Under the pieces are notes generated by a model. It had not been told where the DNA came from and ran no database searches. It worked only from the letters and a program-made list of their open reading frames with translations. A stretch of 38,594 bases of DNA, taken from contig JALGSW010000018.1 of assembly GCA_029821635.1 (NCBI GenBank), positions 1 to 38,594 on the forward strand, given 5' to 3'. The position numbers and the translations under genes were made by a program. The stretch comes from Candidatus Zipacnadia bacterium. GTDB taxonomy: Bacteria; Armatimonadota; Zipacnadia; Zipacnadales; UBA5352. This document shows, piece by piece, positions 32,358 through 38,594 of this stretch; the first letter of the stretch is position 1, and every line of letters begins with the position of its first letter.

Positions 32358-33518
32358 TCAGATCTGCGGTTGCAGGAGCAGTTCGAGGACCGCGGTGGCG
32401 ACGACGCGACGCGCCTCCTCGGACAGGCTCCCGTCTTCGCCTGCGATGTCGTCAGCCGTCAGGCCGTCGCGCAGCAGAGCGGCTTCCGTCCGCACGAGCG
32501 GCAGTGAGAGCACGTCGGCCAGCTTCTCCATCTCGCGCAGCGCCCGGCGGCCGATGTCCAGCCGGCTCGCGTCCTTCACCGCCGGCCCCACCAGCACCAC
32601 CAGCGCGTCTGTCTCATCCAGCAGCCGCCGCACGAGCCCGGTGAGGCCCACGCGGAAGCGCTCCCCGTCCCACTCCCGCATGTCGGTGCCGAAGGTCACC
32701 AGCACGACGTCCGGCTCGGCCTCGGCGGTCAGCCCGACGTAGCCGGAATGGGCGCCCGGCTGCAGGTCCGCCTCGGTCATCGCCGTGAGGGAAACCTGCG
32801 CCTCGTCTGGGCGCACGAGCGCCAGCTTTTCGGCGACGGACTGCGGCCACCTCTCCTCCCCACAGGACGCCAGTGAATCGCCGAGGACGGCGATCTTGAG
32901 CGGCCGGTCGGCGGCCAGTGCCCAGCGTCGGAAGAGCTTCAGGTCGCGCGTCGCCACCAGCGGGTCGCCCGTCGGCTGCGACATCGGCTCGATCACCGGC
33001 GCGCCGCCGGTCGGGCTACCGAAGACCTCGACCTCGCGGCAGAAGATTGTGTTGTCCCCACCAAGGCCGCCGCCCCAGGTGTTGGTGAACTCGACGCGCA
33101 CGAACTGCACCGGGCGGTCGCCGAAGCGGTGGTTCAGCGCCAGCGCCTCGCCGTGCGGGAAGATGAACTCGCGCAGCTTCTCGTACTGCACTCCGTCGCT
33201 CGAGCAGTAGATCATGATGGCGCGCGTGTTGCCGTTCGCGGAGTTGTGCACGGTCACGCGGTTGATGTTGCACGGCCGCTGCAGGTCAATCGTCACGGAC
33301 TTGGGGAACTCGTTCGAATTGCCCGTGGCGAAGCATCCGGGCGCGCTGTCGGAGTCGGTGACGCCATCCACCAGCCCCGTCCAGCCGTCCATCACATCCC
33401 CGGTGCAGCCGAAGGGCCGGTCCTGCGCGACGTTGTACTGAGCCGACGCGGCGGTCGCCACGAGCAGAATCGAGGCCAGGATCACCGGCCATCGGATTCT
33501 CGATCGCGTGCGCATCAT
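32358..33518 (-). CDS. Exported discoidin-SGNH hydrolase-like protein, catalytic His apparently lost
   Basis: Tandem ATGs at 33518 and 33515 follow GGGAGG; the product is 386 aa with a signal peptide ending ATAASAQ. Residues ~28-168 form a discoidin/F5-8-type-C-like jelly roll (FPKSVTIDLQRPCNINRVTV, FVRVEFTNTWGG). Residues ~205-383 have an SGNH/GDSL fold: block I is VLGDSLASCG with Ser215, and block III is VTFGTDMREW. In the last block, where D-x-x-H is expected, the sequence reads GEDGSLSEEA, so the catalytic His seems replaced. The protein may therefore bind rather than cleave carbohydrate. It starts 27 bp after nadC, suggesting read-through from the pan/nad operon. Confidence 0.78.
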   Translation of the reverse strand: MMRTRSRIRWPVILASILLVATAASAQYNVAQDRPFGCTGDVMDGWTGLVDGVTDSDSAPGCFATGNSNEFPKSVTIDLQRPCNINRVTVHNSANGNTRAIMIYCSSDGVQYEKLREFIFPHGEALALNHRFGDRPVQFVRVEFTNTWGGGLGGDNTIFCREVEVFGSPTGGAPVIEPMSQPTGDPLVATRDLKLFRRWALAADRPLKIAVLGDSLASCGEERWPQSVAEKLALVRPDEAQVSLTAMTEADLQPGAHSGYVGLTAEAEPDVVLVTFGTDMREWDGERFRVGLTGLVRRLLDETDALVVLVGPAVKDASRLDIGRRALREMEKLADVLSLPLVRTEAALLRDGLTADDIAGEDGSLSEEARRVVATAVLELLLQPQI

Positions 33519-33545
33519 CGGGTGCCTCCCTCGTACCCCCGCGCC

Positions 33546-34430
33546 TCAATCAAGCAGCTCCAGTTCCAGGCTGATGTCCACCGCGGTCGCCGAGTGCGTC
33601 AGGCGTCCCACGGAGATCAGGTCAACACCCAGCAGCGCGACGTCGCGCACTCGCTCCAGGCGCATCCCGCCGGAGGCCTCTACCAGCGCCTGCCCGCCCA
33701 CGATCCGCACCGCCTCGGCCATCATGTCGTCGTCCATGTTGTCGAGCATGATGATGTCCGCGCCGGCTTCGAGAGCCTCACGGACCTCACCCAGGTGCGC
33801 GGTCTCGACTTCGATCTTGAGCGTGTGCGGAGCGCCTGCGCGGGCCCGCGCCACCGCCTGCGCAACGCCCCCCGCCAGGCGGATGTGATTGTCCTTGACG
33901 AGGATGCCATCGTAGAGCGCGAAGCGGTGGTTGCTGCCACCGCCCGCGAGGACCGCGGCCTTCTCCAGCACACGCAGTCCGGGGGTCGTCTTGCGGGTGT
34001 CGGTCACGCGCACGCCGGTGCTCTTCACCGCATCGGCGAACTGCCGGGTGAGCGTGGCCACGCCGCACAGGCGCTGGAGGAAGTTCAGCGCCACGCGCTC
34101 GGCGCCCAGCAGCCCCCGCGCGGTGCCTTCGATGCGCCCGAGGTGGTCGCCGCTGCTGAAGGGCTCGCCATCGGGGAGCAGCTCGGAGAGCGAGCAGCAC
34201 GGCTCGTTCTGGAGGAAGCACTCGGTGACGACCGCGCCGCCCGCCATCACGCCGTCCTGCTTGGCAAGCAGCACTCCCCTGGCGCGCACGCCGGGCGGGA
34301 TGGTGAGCATGCTTGTGAGGTCGCCGCGCCCGATGTCCTCATGCAACGCCGCGCGCACGATGCTCGCGATGGTGCGGGGATCGACCGCCGCGCCTGCGCG
34401 CGGGCTGTCTGCGTGTGATGCTGCCATCAT
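33546..34430 (-). CDS. nadC: Quinolinate phosphoribosyltransferase (nicotinate-nucleotide pyrophosphorylase)
   Basis: This 294-aa enzyme makes nicotinate mononucleotide from quinolinate and PRPP in de novo NAD synthesis. Family motifs are intact: HEDIGRGDLTS, LNFLQRLCGVAT, VTDTRKTTPGLR (PRPP and quinolinate contacts), NHRFALYDGILVKDNH, KIEVE, EASGGM and ISVGRLTHSA. The start ATG overlaps the panD stop (ATGA). That places it in the panC-panD-nadC operon, so CoA and NAD precursor synthesis are probably co-expressed. nadA and nadB are not in the window. The length is normal for the family. Confidence 0.97.
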   Translation of the reverse strand: MMAASHADSPRAGAAVDPRTIASIVRAALHEDIGRGDLTSMLTIPPGVRARGVLLAKQDGVMAGGAVVTECFLQNEPCCSLSELLPDGEPFSSGDHLGRIEGTARGLLGAERVALNFLQRLCGVATLTRQFADAVKSTGVRVTDTRKTTPGLRVLEKAAVLAGGGSNHRFALYDGILVKDNHIRLAGGVAQAVARARAGAPHTLKIEVETAHLGEVREALEAGADIIMLDNMDDDMMAEAVRIVGGQALVEASGGMRLERVRDVALLGVDLISVGRLTHSATAVDISLELELLD

Positions 34431-34780
34431 TGCTCCGCGATGTGGTTCTGCTGGTCGACATGCACTACCTTCAACGTGACCTCCTCCGCCTCCTCCTTGT
34501 CGAAGAGCGCATAGCAGAGGATGTGCACGACGTCGCCCACGGTGGCGAGACGCGCGGCGGGACCGTTGAGGCAGATGACCCCCGAACCGGCCTCGCCCTC
34601 GATGACATACGTCTCCAGTCGCGCGGCGTTGCTGAGATTGACGACCTGCACGCGCTCGTTGGGCAGGATGCCCGACGCGTCAAGCAGATCGGCGGCGATC
34701 GTGATGCTCCCCTGGTAGCTGAGCTCCGTCTGGGTCACGGTCGCGCCGTGAATCTTGGCGTGGCACATGGTGCGTAGCAC
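34427..34780 (-). CDS. panD: Aspartate 1-decarboxylase (pyruvoyl-dependent)
   Basis: This 117-aa proenzyme converts aspartate to beta-alanine for pantothenate. It begins MLRTMCHAKIHGATVTQ and has the self-cleavage site at Gly24-Ser25 (YQGS), which generates the pyruvoyl group. Lys9 and the VNLSNAARLETYVIEG and CLNGPAARL segments are typical. The start is GTG at 34780, five bases after the panC stop; the stop overlaps nadC. The length is normal for the family, and its place between panC and nadC supports the call. Confidence 0.97.
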   Translation of the reverse strand: MLRTMCHAKIHGATVTQTELSYQGSITIAADLLDASGILPNERVQVVNLSNAARLETYVIEGEAGSGVICLNGPAARLATVGDVVHILCYALFDKEEAEEVTLKVVHVDQQNHIAEQ

Positions 34781-34785
34781 TGCGA

Positions 34786-35628
34786 TCAGTCCTCAACTGC
34801 GACGTTGTCGATCAGTCGCGTTTTTCCGAGATACGCCGCCGCGGCGATGGCCATCGGTCCGGTCCCCTCGCCCAGCGGCTGAAGCGTGTTCGCGTCAACG
34901 GCCTGCACGTATTGCACGTCGAAGAGCGGCTCCTGCGCGAGCGCATCCCTGACCACGCGCTCGACCTGCGCCCCGGTGGCGCCGCCTCGCGCGGCCCCCA
35001 CGCCCGCCTGCAACGCCTGGTGGAGCTTCGGCGCAGCCGCGCGCTGCTCGTCGGAGAGGTAGGCGTTGCGCGAGCTGAGCGCAAGCCCGTCCGCCTCGCG
35101 CACCGTGGGCAGGCCGATGACTTTGACGGGCATGTCGAGGTCGCGCGCCATCCGGCGGATGACCACGAGCTGCTGGTAGTCCTTGCGGCCGAAGAAGGCG
35201 CGGTCGGGCTGCACAATGTTGAAGAGCTTGCAGACGATCGTGGTGACGCCGTCGAAGTGCCCCGGGCGGTGCGCGCCGCACAGGCCCTCGATGAGCGAGC
35301 CGACGCTCACGACCGTGCAGGCGTCCTCGGCGTACATCTGCTCCGGATCGGGCGCGAAAATCAGGTCCGCCCCGGCGGGCTGGAGCTTTGCGGCATCGCC
35401 CTGCAGGTCGCGCGGGTAGCGTTCGAGGTCCTCGCCGGGTCCGAACTGCGTCGGGTTGACGAAGATGCTCACGATGACGAAGTCGCACTCGGCCGCGGCG
35501 GTGCTGACGAGTGAGAGGTGGCCTTCATGCAGCGCGCCCATGGTCGGCACGAGGCCGATGGACTTCCCCTCCGCCCGCGCGGCTGCAACGGCATCACGCA
35601 CGTCGTGCTTTGTGTGGACGATCTTCAC
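34786..35628 (-). CDS. panC: Pantothenate synthetase (pantoate-beta-alanine ligase)
   Basis: This 280-aa ATP-dependent ligase joins pantoate and beta-alanine. The nucleotidyltransferase HxGH motif is GALHEGHLSL (His34, His37). Other signatures are VPTMG, IFVNPTQFGPGEDLERYPRD, FGRKDYQQLVVIRRM and READGLALSSRNAYLS, the KMSKS-like region. The start is GTG at 35628, overlapping the stop of the upstream HTH gene by four bases. It lies directly before panD, so both products feed the same step. panB, needed for pantoate, is not in the window. Confidence 0.97.
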   Translation of the reverse strand: MKIVHTKHDVRDAVAAARAEGKSIGLVPTMGALHEGHLSLVSTAAAECDFVIVSIFVNPTQFGPGEDLERYPRDLQGDAAKLQPAGADLIFAPDPEQMYAEDACTVVSVGSLIEGLCGAHRPGHFDGVTTIVCKLFNIVQPDRAFFGRKDYQQLVVIRRMARDLDMPVKVIGLPTVREADGLALSSRNAYLSDEQRAAAPKLHQALQAGVGAARGGATGAQVERVVRDALAQEPLFDVQYVQAVDANTLQPLGEGTGPMAIAAAAYLGKTRLIDNVAVED

Positions 35629-35894
35629 TGCGTGGCTTCCTCCGCGGTTGCCAGCGCGTCAACTCGGGCCCTTCTGGCGACCTCCCCGAGCACGCGGTCC
35701 AGCCGGTACTTGATCCCGCCCAGCGGCAGCTCGAATGACGCAGCCAACTCCGAGTACGTATGTCCTTCCGACCACAACACAAGCATCACCGCGTCCACAG
35801 GCTCAATCGCACCTTCATTGACAGCAGCGGAGAGCCCATCCACAATGTTCTGTGGGAGAAGGGCCCGCTTCTGGTCGACATCAGTCGCGGCCAT
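35625..35894 (-). CDS. Small HTH protein resembling sigma-70 region 4
   Basis: The ATG at 35894 has AAGGAG nine bases upstream; the longer frame from 35969 lies inside the previous gene. The 89-aa product has an acidic N-terminal helix (ATDVDQKRALLPQNIVDGL) and a C-terminal region VLWSEGHTYSELAASFELPLGGIKYRLDRVL. That pattern is a sigma-70 region-4-like helix-turn-helix (GHTYSELAASF-x5-IKYRL). It lacks region 2, so it is not a complete sigma factor. Its position, overlapping both the upstream gene and panC, suggests tight translational coupling. A role in regulating this operon is an inference. Confidence 0.75.
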   Translation of the reverse strand: MAATDVDQKRALLPQNIVDGLSAAVNEGAIEPVDAVMLVLWSEGHTYSELAASFELPLGGIKYRLDRVLGEVARRARVDALATAEEATQ

Positions 35895-36417
35895 GGTTGG
35901 CAACTCCTTCACCGTACTCGAGGATAGCCAGTATCGTACGCACCGAACCGGGATCGTCGGCGCTGCCAATGAGCTCTTCCTCGTCCAGGTCCTGCCTCAT
36001 CTTGCGGGCGTGAAGGATTCTGATGGCGATTGCGGTTGAATCCTCGCGCCGCAGCTTCTGGGCCAGCACCTTTCGGGCCGCCTCGGCTTCGGGATGCGAT
36101 GGGTCGCACGAGACCACACCGACCGCTGTACCGATGACATCGTATGGCGACGGGATGAGTCCCTGCAGATTCCTGAAGAACCCATCACCCGCGTTCATGA
36201 TCGCTTGCTCGATTGCCTCCGGAGGAATCTCGTTCCTGCGAAGGGCTGCGTCCGCGATCTGTTCAGCAGCCTCGCGCTGCGCCTGCCGCGCGATAGGACG
36301 GAGCGCCTCCAGAGCGACGCTCTTCCGCAGGAACCACCGCGTCACTACATACGACAGCCCGGCACCGACAACTGCGCTCACAACGTCGTGCCAGTAGGTC
36401 TGTAACAACCCGATCAT
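35881..36417 (-). CDS. Membrane-anchored protein of unknown function
   Basis: This 178-aa protein has one N-terminal membrane segment (about residues 10-30, VVSAVVGAGLSYVVTRWFL). A charged helical body follows (REAAEQIADAALRRNEIPPEAIEQ), and then HPEAEAARKVLAQKLRREDS and ARKMRQDLDEEEL. No family was recognised. The ATG at 36417 lies about 14 nt after the predicted transcription start with a GGGGG ribosome-binding tract. It overlaps the HTH gene by 14 bp and leads the transcript that continues into panC-panD-nadC. A membrane-anchored partner of the small HTH protein is possible but unsupported beyond context. Confidence 0.75.
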   Translation of the reverse strand: MIGLLQTYWHDVVSAVVGAGLSYVVTRWFLRKSVALEALRPIARQAQREAAEQIADAALRRNEIPPEAIEQAIMNAGDGFFRNLQGLIPSPYDVIGTAVGVVSCDPSHPEAEAARKVLAQKLRREDSTAIAIRILHARKMRQDLDEEELIGSADDPGSVRTILAILEYGEGVANHGRD

Positions 36418-36437
36418 CGGTGTAGCCCCCTGTGCTT

Positions 36438-36466
36438 AGTATACCACTCCCCGCCCCCGCTCACCA
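36438..36466 (-). promoter_or_regulatory. Extended -10 promoter for the panC-containing operon
   Basis: On the minus strand, TATACT (36443-36438) is preceded by TGG, forming an extended -10 (TGnTATACT). A weak -35, TGGTGA, lies 17 bp upstream. The predicted start near 36431 is about 14 nt before the ATG at 36417. Confidence 0.6.
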
Positions 36467-36484
36467 GTCCTCCTCTGCCTCCCC

Positions 36485-37636
36485 TCAGTAGTCCCGCGTC
36501 TTCTCGAACTCGTCGAGCATCGCCATGAAGTTATCGTACTTCGTGCCCCAGGCGATTGAGTGTGAGGCGCCGAGGATCAGGCCTCCGCCAGCCTTCGCAG
36601 TCTCCATCGTCTCGCGCACGTCGCGGCGCACGTCCTCCATGGTGCCCGCCACGAGGTTCGCCACGTCCACTCCGCCCCACGCCGCCATGCGGTTGCCCGA
36701 GCGCTCCTTGACCATCGCCGGGCTCATCCCCGCCTGCGGCTGCAGCGACTGCAGGCAGTCGATCCCGCCCTCGACGAGCTGGTCGAAGATCGGGCGGTTG
36801 TCGCCGCAGGAGTGCTGGATGAAGTCCCAACCGTTCGCGTGGATCGCCTCCGCATTGAACTTCACGCTCTCCAGGAACAGCCGCCTGAAGGCCTTCGGCG
36901 AGACGAACGAACCGGTCGTGTGGCCGAAATCGCTCTCGCTCATCACGCCATCGAACGTCGACGCTGTCGGGCGCTTCTTCCAGAGCTGCTGTTGCTTCGC
37001 CGCGCGCGCCCGGTATGACGCGCCCGCGCGCTCGACCACCTCGGGGTTCAGCGCCACCTCCACCAGCCCGCGCTCATAGCCGCCCAGCAGGATCTGCTCC
37101 TGCGCCATCGGGTAGTGCCCGACGATGTAGCGATCCGGCGGCATCCTGTCGATCACCGCGTCCCAGACCTCGTAGATCGACTCGTCCTCCGGCTCCACCT
37201 CCGGGTCGAGCGGGAACTGCTCCACCGTGTACACGCTGTCCCAGTTGGTCTTGTGCGAGACGGCCGCGATCTCGTTGGTGATCGGCGAATACTTCAGGGC
37301 CTGCCCGCTCGCGGTCTCCCAGACGCCGTCCGCGATCTGCTTTGGAGCGGGTGGATGGTGACCCTTGGGCGGCACGATGGCGATCTTGCGCAGGTGGATG
37401 AGGTCGTAGATGTCGAGCTTCGCGTAGAGCTCGGGGATGTCCACCTTGAGCGACTCGACGACCTCATCGCGCCGGCCCTCCCAGAAGGCGATTGTCTGCC
37501 CGGCCTTGTTGCGGATGTAGGTCTCCCGATCGAGGACCTTCGACGCGATGTCGGCGTCGATGGCGTAGGTGGCCAGCGGGACCTTGTCGGGCTCCTCGAA
37601 GCGCAGTGCGGCCTTGACTCGCTCGCGCGAGGTCAT
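36485..37636 (-). CDS. Uroporphyrinogen decarboxylase / MtaA-family protein
   Basis: The ATG at 37636 has AGGAGG nine bases upstream and gives 383 aa; the longer open frame crosses a structured leader and is rejected. The TIM-barrel sequence begins TSRERVKAALRFEEPDKVPL, typical of the URO-D superfamily. His275 and Cys277 in FIQHSCGDN match the zinc-binding His-x-Cys of MtaA/MtbA-type methylcobamide:CoM methyltransferases. The Arg/Asp pattern of HemE is not evident. It therefore looks like a corrinoid- or thiol-methyl-transfer relative rather than a haem enzyme; no corrinoid protein gene is nearby. The leader at 37673-37765 could regulate it. The substrate is unknown. Confidence 0.88.
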   Translation of the reverse strand: MTSRERVKAALRFEEPDKVPLATYAIDADIASKVLDRETYIRNKAGQTIAFWEGRRDEVVESLKVDIPELYAKLDIYDLIHLRKIAIVPPKGHHPPAPKQIADGVWETASGQALKYSPITNEIAAVSHKTNWDSVYTVEQFPLDPEVEPEDESIYEVWDAVIDRMPPDRYIVGHYPMAQEQILLGGYERGLVEVALNPEVVERAGASYRARAAKQQQLWKKRPTASTFDGVMSESDFGHTTGSFVSPKAFRRLFLESVKFNAEAIHANGWDFIQHSCGDNRPIFDQLVEGGIDCLQSLQPQAGMSPAMVKERSGNRMAAWGGVDVANLVAGTMEDVRRDVRETMETAKAGGGLILGASHSIAWGTKYDNFMAMLDEFEKTRDY

Positions 37637-37672
37637 GGTCAGTCGCCTCCTGTGCATGGCTTGTCTCCCGTG

Positions 37673-37765
37673 GTGCGGGCGCCCGGAGACGCGAAGCGTC
37701 TCAGCCCGCACGCCTGGCATCAACGGAAGCGGCCGGGCCGGCGCTTGACGCCAGGCCCGGCCGCT
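37673..37765 (-). promoter_or_regulatory. Candidate structured RNA leader (three helices, two interleaved)
   Basis: Read on the minus strand, helix A pairs 37765-37754 with 37739-37728 (12 bp perfect). Helix B pairs 37756-37745 with 37723-37712 (12 bp, including one G-U at 37749/37719). Helix C pairs 37711-37704 with 37680-37673 (8 bp) and encloses GAGACGC/GCGTCTC (7 bp). A and B are interleaved and share three bases, so they are mutually exclusive or form a pseudoknot. The last helix ends about 20 nt before the ribosome binding site of the URO-D-family gene. Helix A may also be the terminator of the upstream gene. No known riboswitch consensus was recognised. Confidence 0.55.
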
Positions 37766-37785
37766 GAGGATGGAGAAACATCGGC

Positions 37786-37962
37786 TCAGCGTGGTGTGCG
37801 TTCTTGATGAGAACGGACCTCTGCCTTCGCCACCCAAGTGCTTACACTCAGTTCGTGAGCGAGCGTCGGAAGCGTTCCTTGTGTCGCCGAAGAACTCTGC
37901 CAATGACCTTCTGCTGATCGCTGCGGTGTGACGTTGCCATCTTTCTGATCGGATCTACGCAT
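37786..37962 (-). CDS. Possible small ORF coupled to the deaminase
   Basis: The ATG at 37962 has AGGAGGG eight bases upstream, and that site overlaps the deaminase stop codon TAG. The 58-residue product begins MRRSDQKDGNVTPQRS and is hydrophilic, without membrane segments or a known motif. A 30-residue alternative frame (37940-37848, beginning MATSHRSDQQKV) overlaps it but has a poor ribosome binding site. The strong coupling argues for translation; the unremarkable protein sequence argues against it. Confidence 0.35.
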   Translation of the reverse strand: MRRSDQKDGNVTPQRSAEGHWQSSSATQGTLPTLAHELSVSTWVAKAEVRSHQERTPR

Positions 37963-37975
37963 CTGGATCACCCTC

Positions 37976-38491
37976 CTATTTGCCGTAGACGCGCTCGAAG
38001 GCTCTATGTGTGAAGCCCTCGAATGCATGCACCTCAACTTCTGCATTCTCGAAGAAATCAATCGCTTCAGGTTGATTGTACGGTTCGCCGAATACGACCT
38101 TGCTTATGCCACAGTTGACGATCTTCTTCGCGCAAAGTGCGCACGGAAAGGTTGTGACGAAGAGTGTGGCCCCTTGGAGGCTCATCCCGCCGAGTCGGCT
38201 GACTTGGAGGATAGCCCGCTCCTCCGCATGGAGGGCACGGCAGTAGTCAAGATGTTTGCGTTTGGGGAGCAGCTTTGCGTAAGAGGCCCCGCACTTCTCG
38301 CACTCCAGAGTCGCCGACAGTCTGGAACCGCACTCACACTGAGCGCGTAGTTTCTGGATTGCAGCGAGTTCCTCTCTTCGCTTGCGTCCCCGAAAACACT
38401 CCTCATAGCGAGCAAAGCATGACTGCTGGCCAGGTGGCACCTCGTTTCGTCCTTCTGCGATGATACTCTCACCGTCAGCGCTAGTACTCAC
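37976..38491 (-). CDS. N-terminally truncated dCMP/dCTP deaminase-family protein (anti-phage AvcD-like C-terminal domain)
   Basis: The zinc site of the cytidine deaminase fold is present: HAEERAIL and TFPCALCAKKI, followed by GISKVVFGEPY. The strings GATLF-x-TTFPC and IIAEGRNEVPP resemble the C-terminal deaminase domain of anti-phage dCTP deaminases (AvcD type), which deplete dCTP during infection. An extra Cys cluster (CECG and CEKCG) suggests a zinc-ribbon insertion. Homology begins abruptly at SADGES, so the usual first strand (VGAVI) and the N-terminal P-loop kinase-like part of AvcD are missing. The upstream sequence is the end of a transposase gene. The GTG at 38491 overlaps the transposase stop; the frame is open to 38572 (another GTG at 38551). 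It was probably broken by the insertion. Confidence 0.72.
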   Translation of the reverse strand: MSTSADGESIIAEGRNEVPPGQQSCFARYEECFRGRKRREELAAIQKLRAQCECGSRLSATLECEKCGASYAKLLPKRKHLDYCRALHAEERAILQVSRLGGMSLQGATLFVTTFPCALCAKKIVNCGISKVVFGEPYNQPEAIDFFENAEVEVHAFEGFTHRAFERVYGK

Positions 38492-38592
38492 TTGCGCAAT
38501 TCGGCGTAAGAATGGGCGAGGGCGACTGAATGGACGACGGCCTTCTTCCACTCGAAAGGCGCGGCGCTGGCGTTATGCACTTGGATGAACTC
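38488..38592 (-). mobile_element. Transposase C-terminal remnant, running off the window
   Basis: On the minus strand the 34 codons before the TGA at 38490-38488 read EFIQVHNASAAPFEWKK and continue to SYAELRK. The HN-x-x-x-x-PFxWKK pattern is characteristic of the C-terminal end of IS630-like transposases. The rest of the gene lies beyond base 38594. The frame differs from that of the deaminase, which starts at its stop codon. No terminal inverted repeat could be defined because only one end is visible. Confidence 0.5.
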
Positions 38593-38594
38593 AT

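Larger units (their letters stand above)
37637..37975 (-). other. Gap with structured leader and possible small ORFs
   Basis: This 339-bp gap between the deaminase and the URO-D-family gene contains three things. One is the ribosome binding site AGGAGG (37652-37647) of the latter. The second is the paired-helix region at 37673-37765. The third is a candidate 58-codon ORF at 37962-37786. No promoter with good -35 and -10 elements was found. GC content drops to the right of about 37780. Confidence 0.6.

Noticed and set aside
37673-37765. Cobalamin riboswitch
   Set aside because: No B12-box-like sequence could be found on the minus strand, and the helix order does not fit the known class.
1-38594. 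CRISPR array, rRNA, tRNA or exosortase gene
   Set aside because: No regularly spaced repeats, no RNA gene signatures and no EpsH/exosortase motifs were found anywhere in the window.

Overview
The window is a 38.6 kb piece of a GC-rich bacterial chromosome with dense coding and short operons, often joined by 4-nt stop/start overlaps. Three things point to a free-living heterotroph from a poorly sampled lineage of the Armatimonadota/WS1/Planctomycetes-like kind. These are secreted glycoside-hydrolase-like proteins, several TIM-barrel sugar isomerase/epimerase genes, and a PEP-CTERM surface protein. The phylum is inferred from gene content only. No rRNA or tRNA was found.

Layout. (1) 2-9894 (+): an accessory secreted or catabolic block: a 5'-truncated glycoside-hydrolase-like protein, a phosphoesterase-like protein, an S15/CocE hydrolase and a large GH42-like secreted protein. 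A lower-GC, oppositely oriented PEP-CTERM gene is wedged in at 3971-5125. It is bracketed by two copies of the 38-bp 3' coding end of its neighbour. (2) 9979-15734 (+): a consensus sigma-70 promoter followed by four envelope genes: a TPR protein, an M16 peptidase homologue lacking its zinc motif, a PQQ-type beta-propeller and a LapA-like membrane protein. A strong intrinsic terminator closes the block. (3) 15790-22526 (+): dprA, topA (five zinc ribbons), a polytopic spermidine-synthase-like protein and an unrecognised 193-aa protein. (4) 26043-22546 (-): a holB-led operon with a small membrane protein, an alpha/beta hydrolase and a sugar isomerase. (5) 26192-31229, mixed strands: two further isomerase/epimerases, a MASE3 histidine kinase, a YfcE-like phosphodiesterase and a PHP-domain phosphoesterase, with a nested palindrome at 29204-29277. 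(6) 36417-31316 (-): an extended -10 promoter, two unknown or regulatory small proteins, then panC-panD-nadC (pantothenate and NAD cofactor synthesis), a discoidin/SGNH-like secreted protein, a small membrane protein and a lone receiver protein. (7) 38592-36485 (-): the C-terminus of a transposase running off the end, an N-terminally truncated anti-phage-type deaminase, a possible small ORF, a densely structured leader and a URO-D/MtaA-family gene.

How the genes relate. The core genes are housekeeping: topA, dprA and holB for DNA, and panC, panD and nadC for CoA and NAD. They are interleaved with carbohydrate-oriented accessory genes. The most unusual signals are three. First, the duplicated gene end around the PEP-CTERM gene, which looks like an insertion that rebuilt the end of its neighbour. 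Second, the interleaved, strand-asymmetric RNA pairing in front of the URO-D-family gene. Third, the transposase-truncated deaminase with a translationally coupled small ORF.
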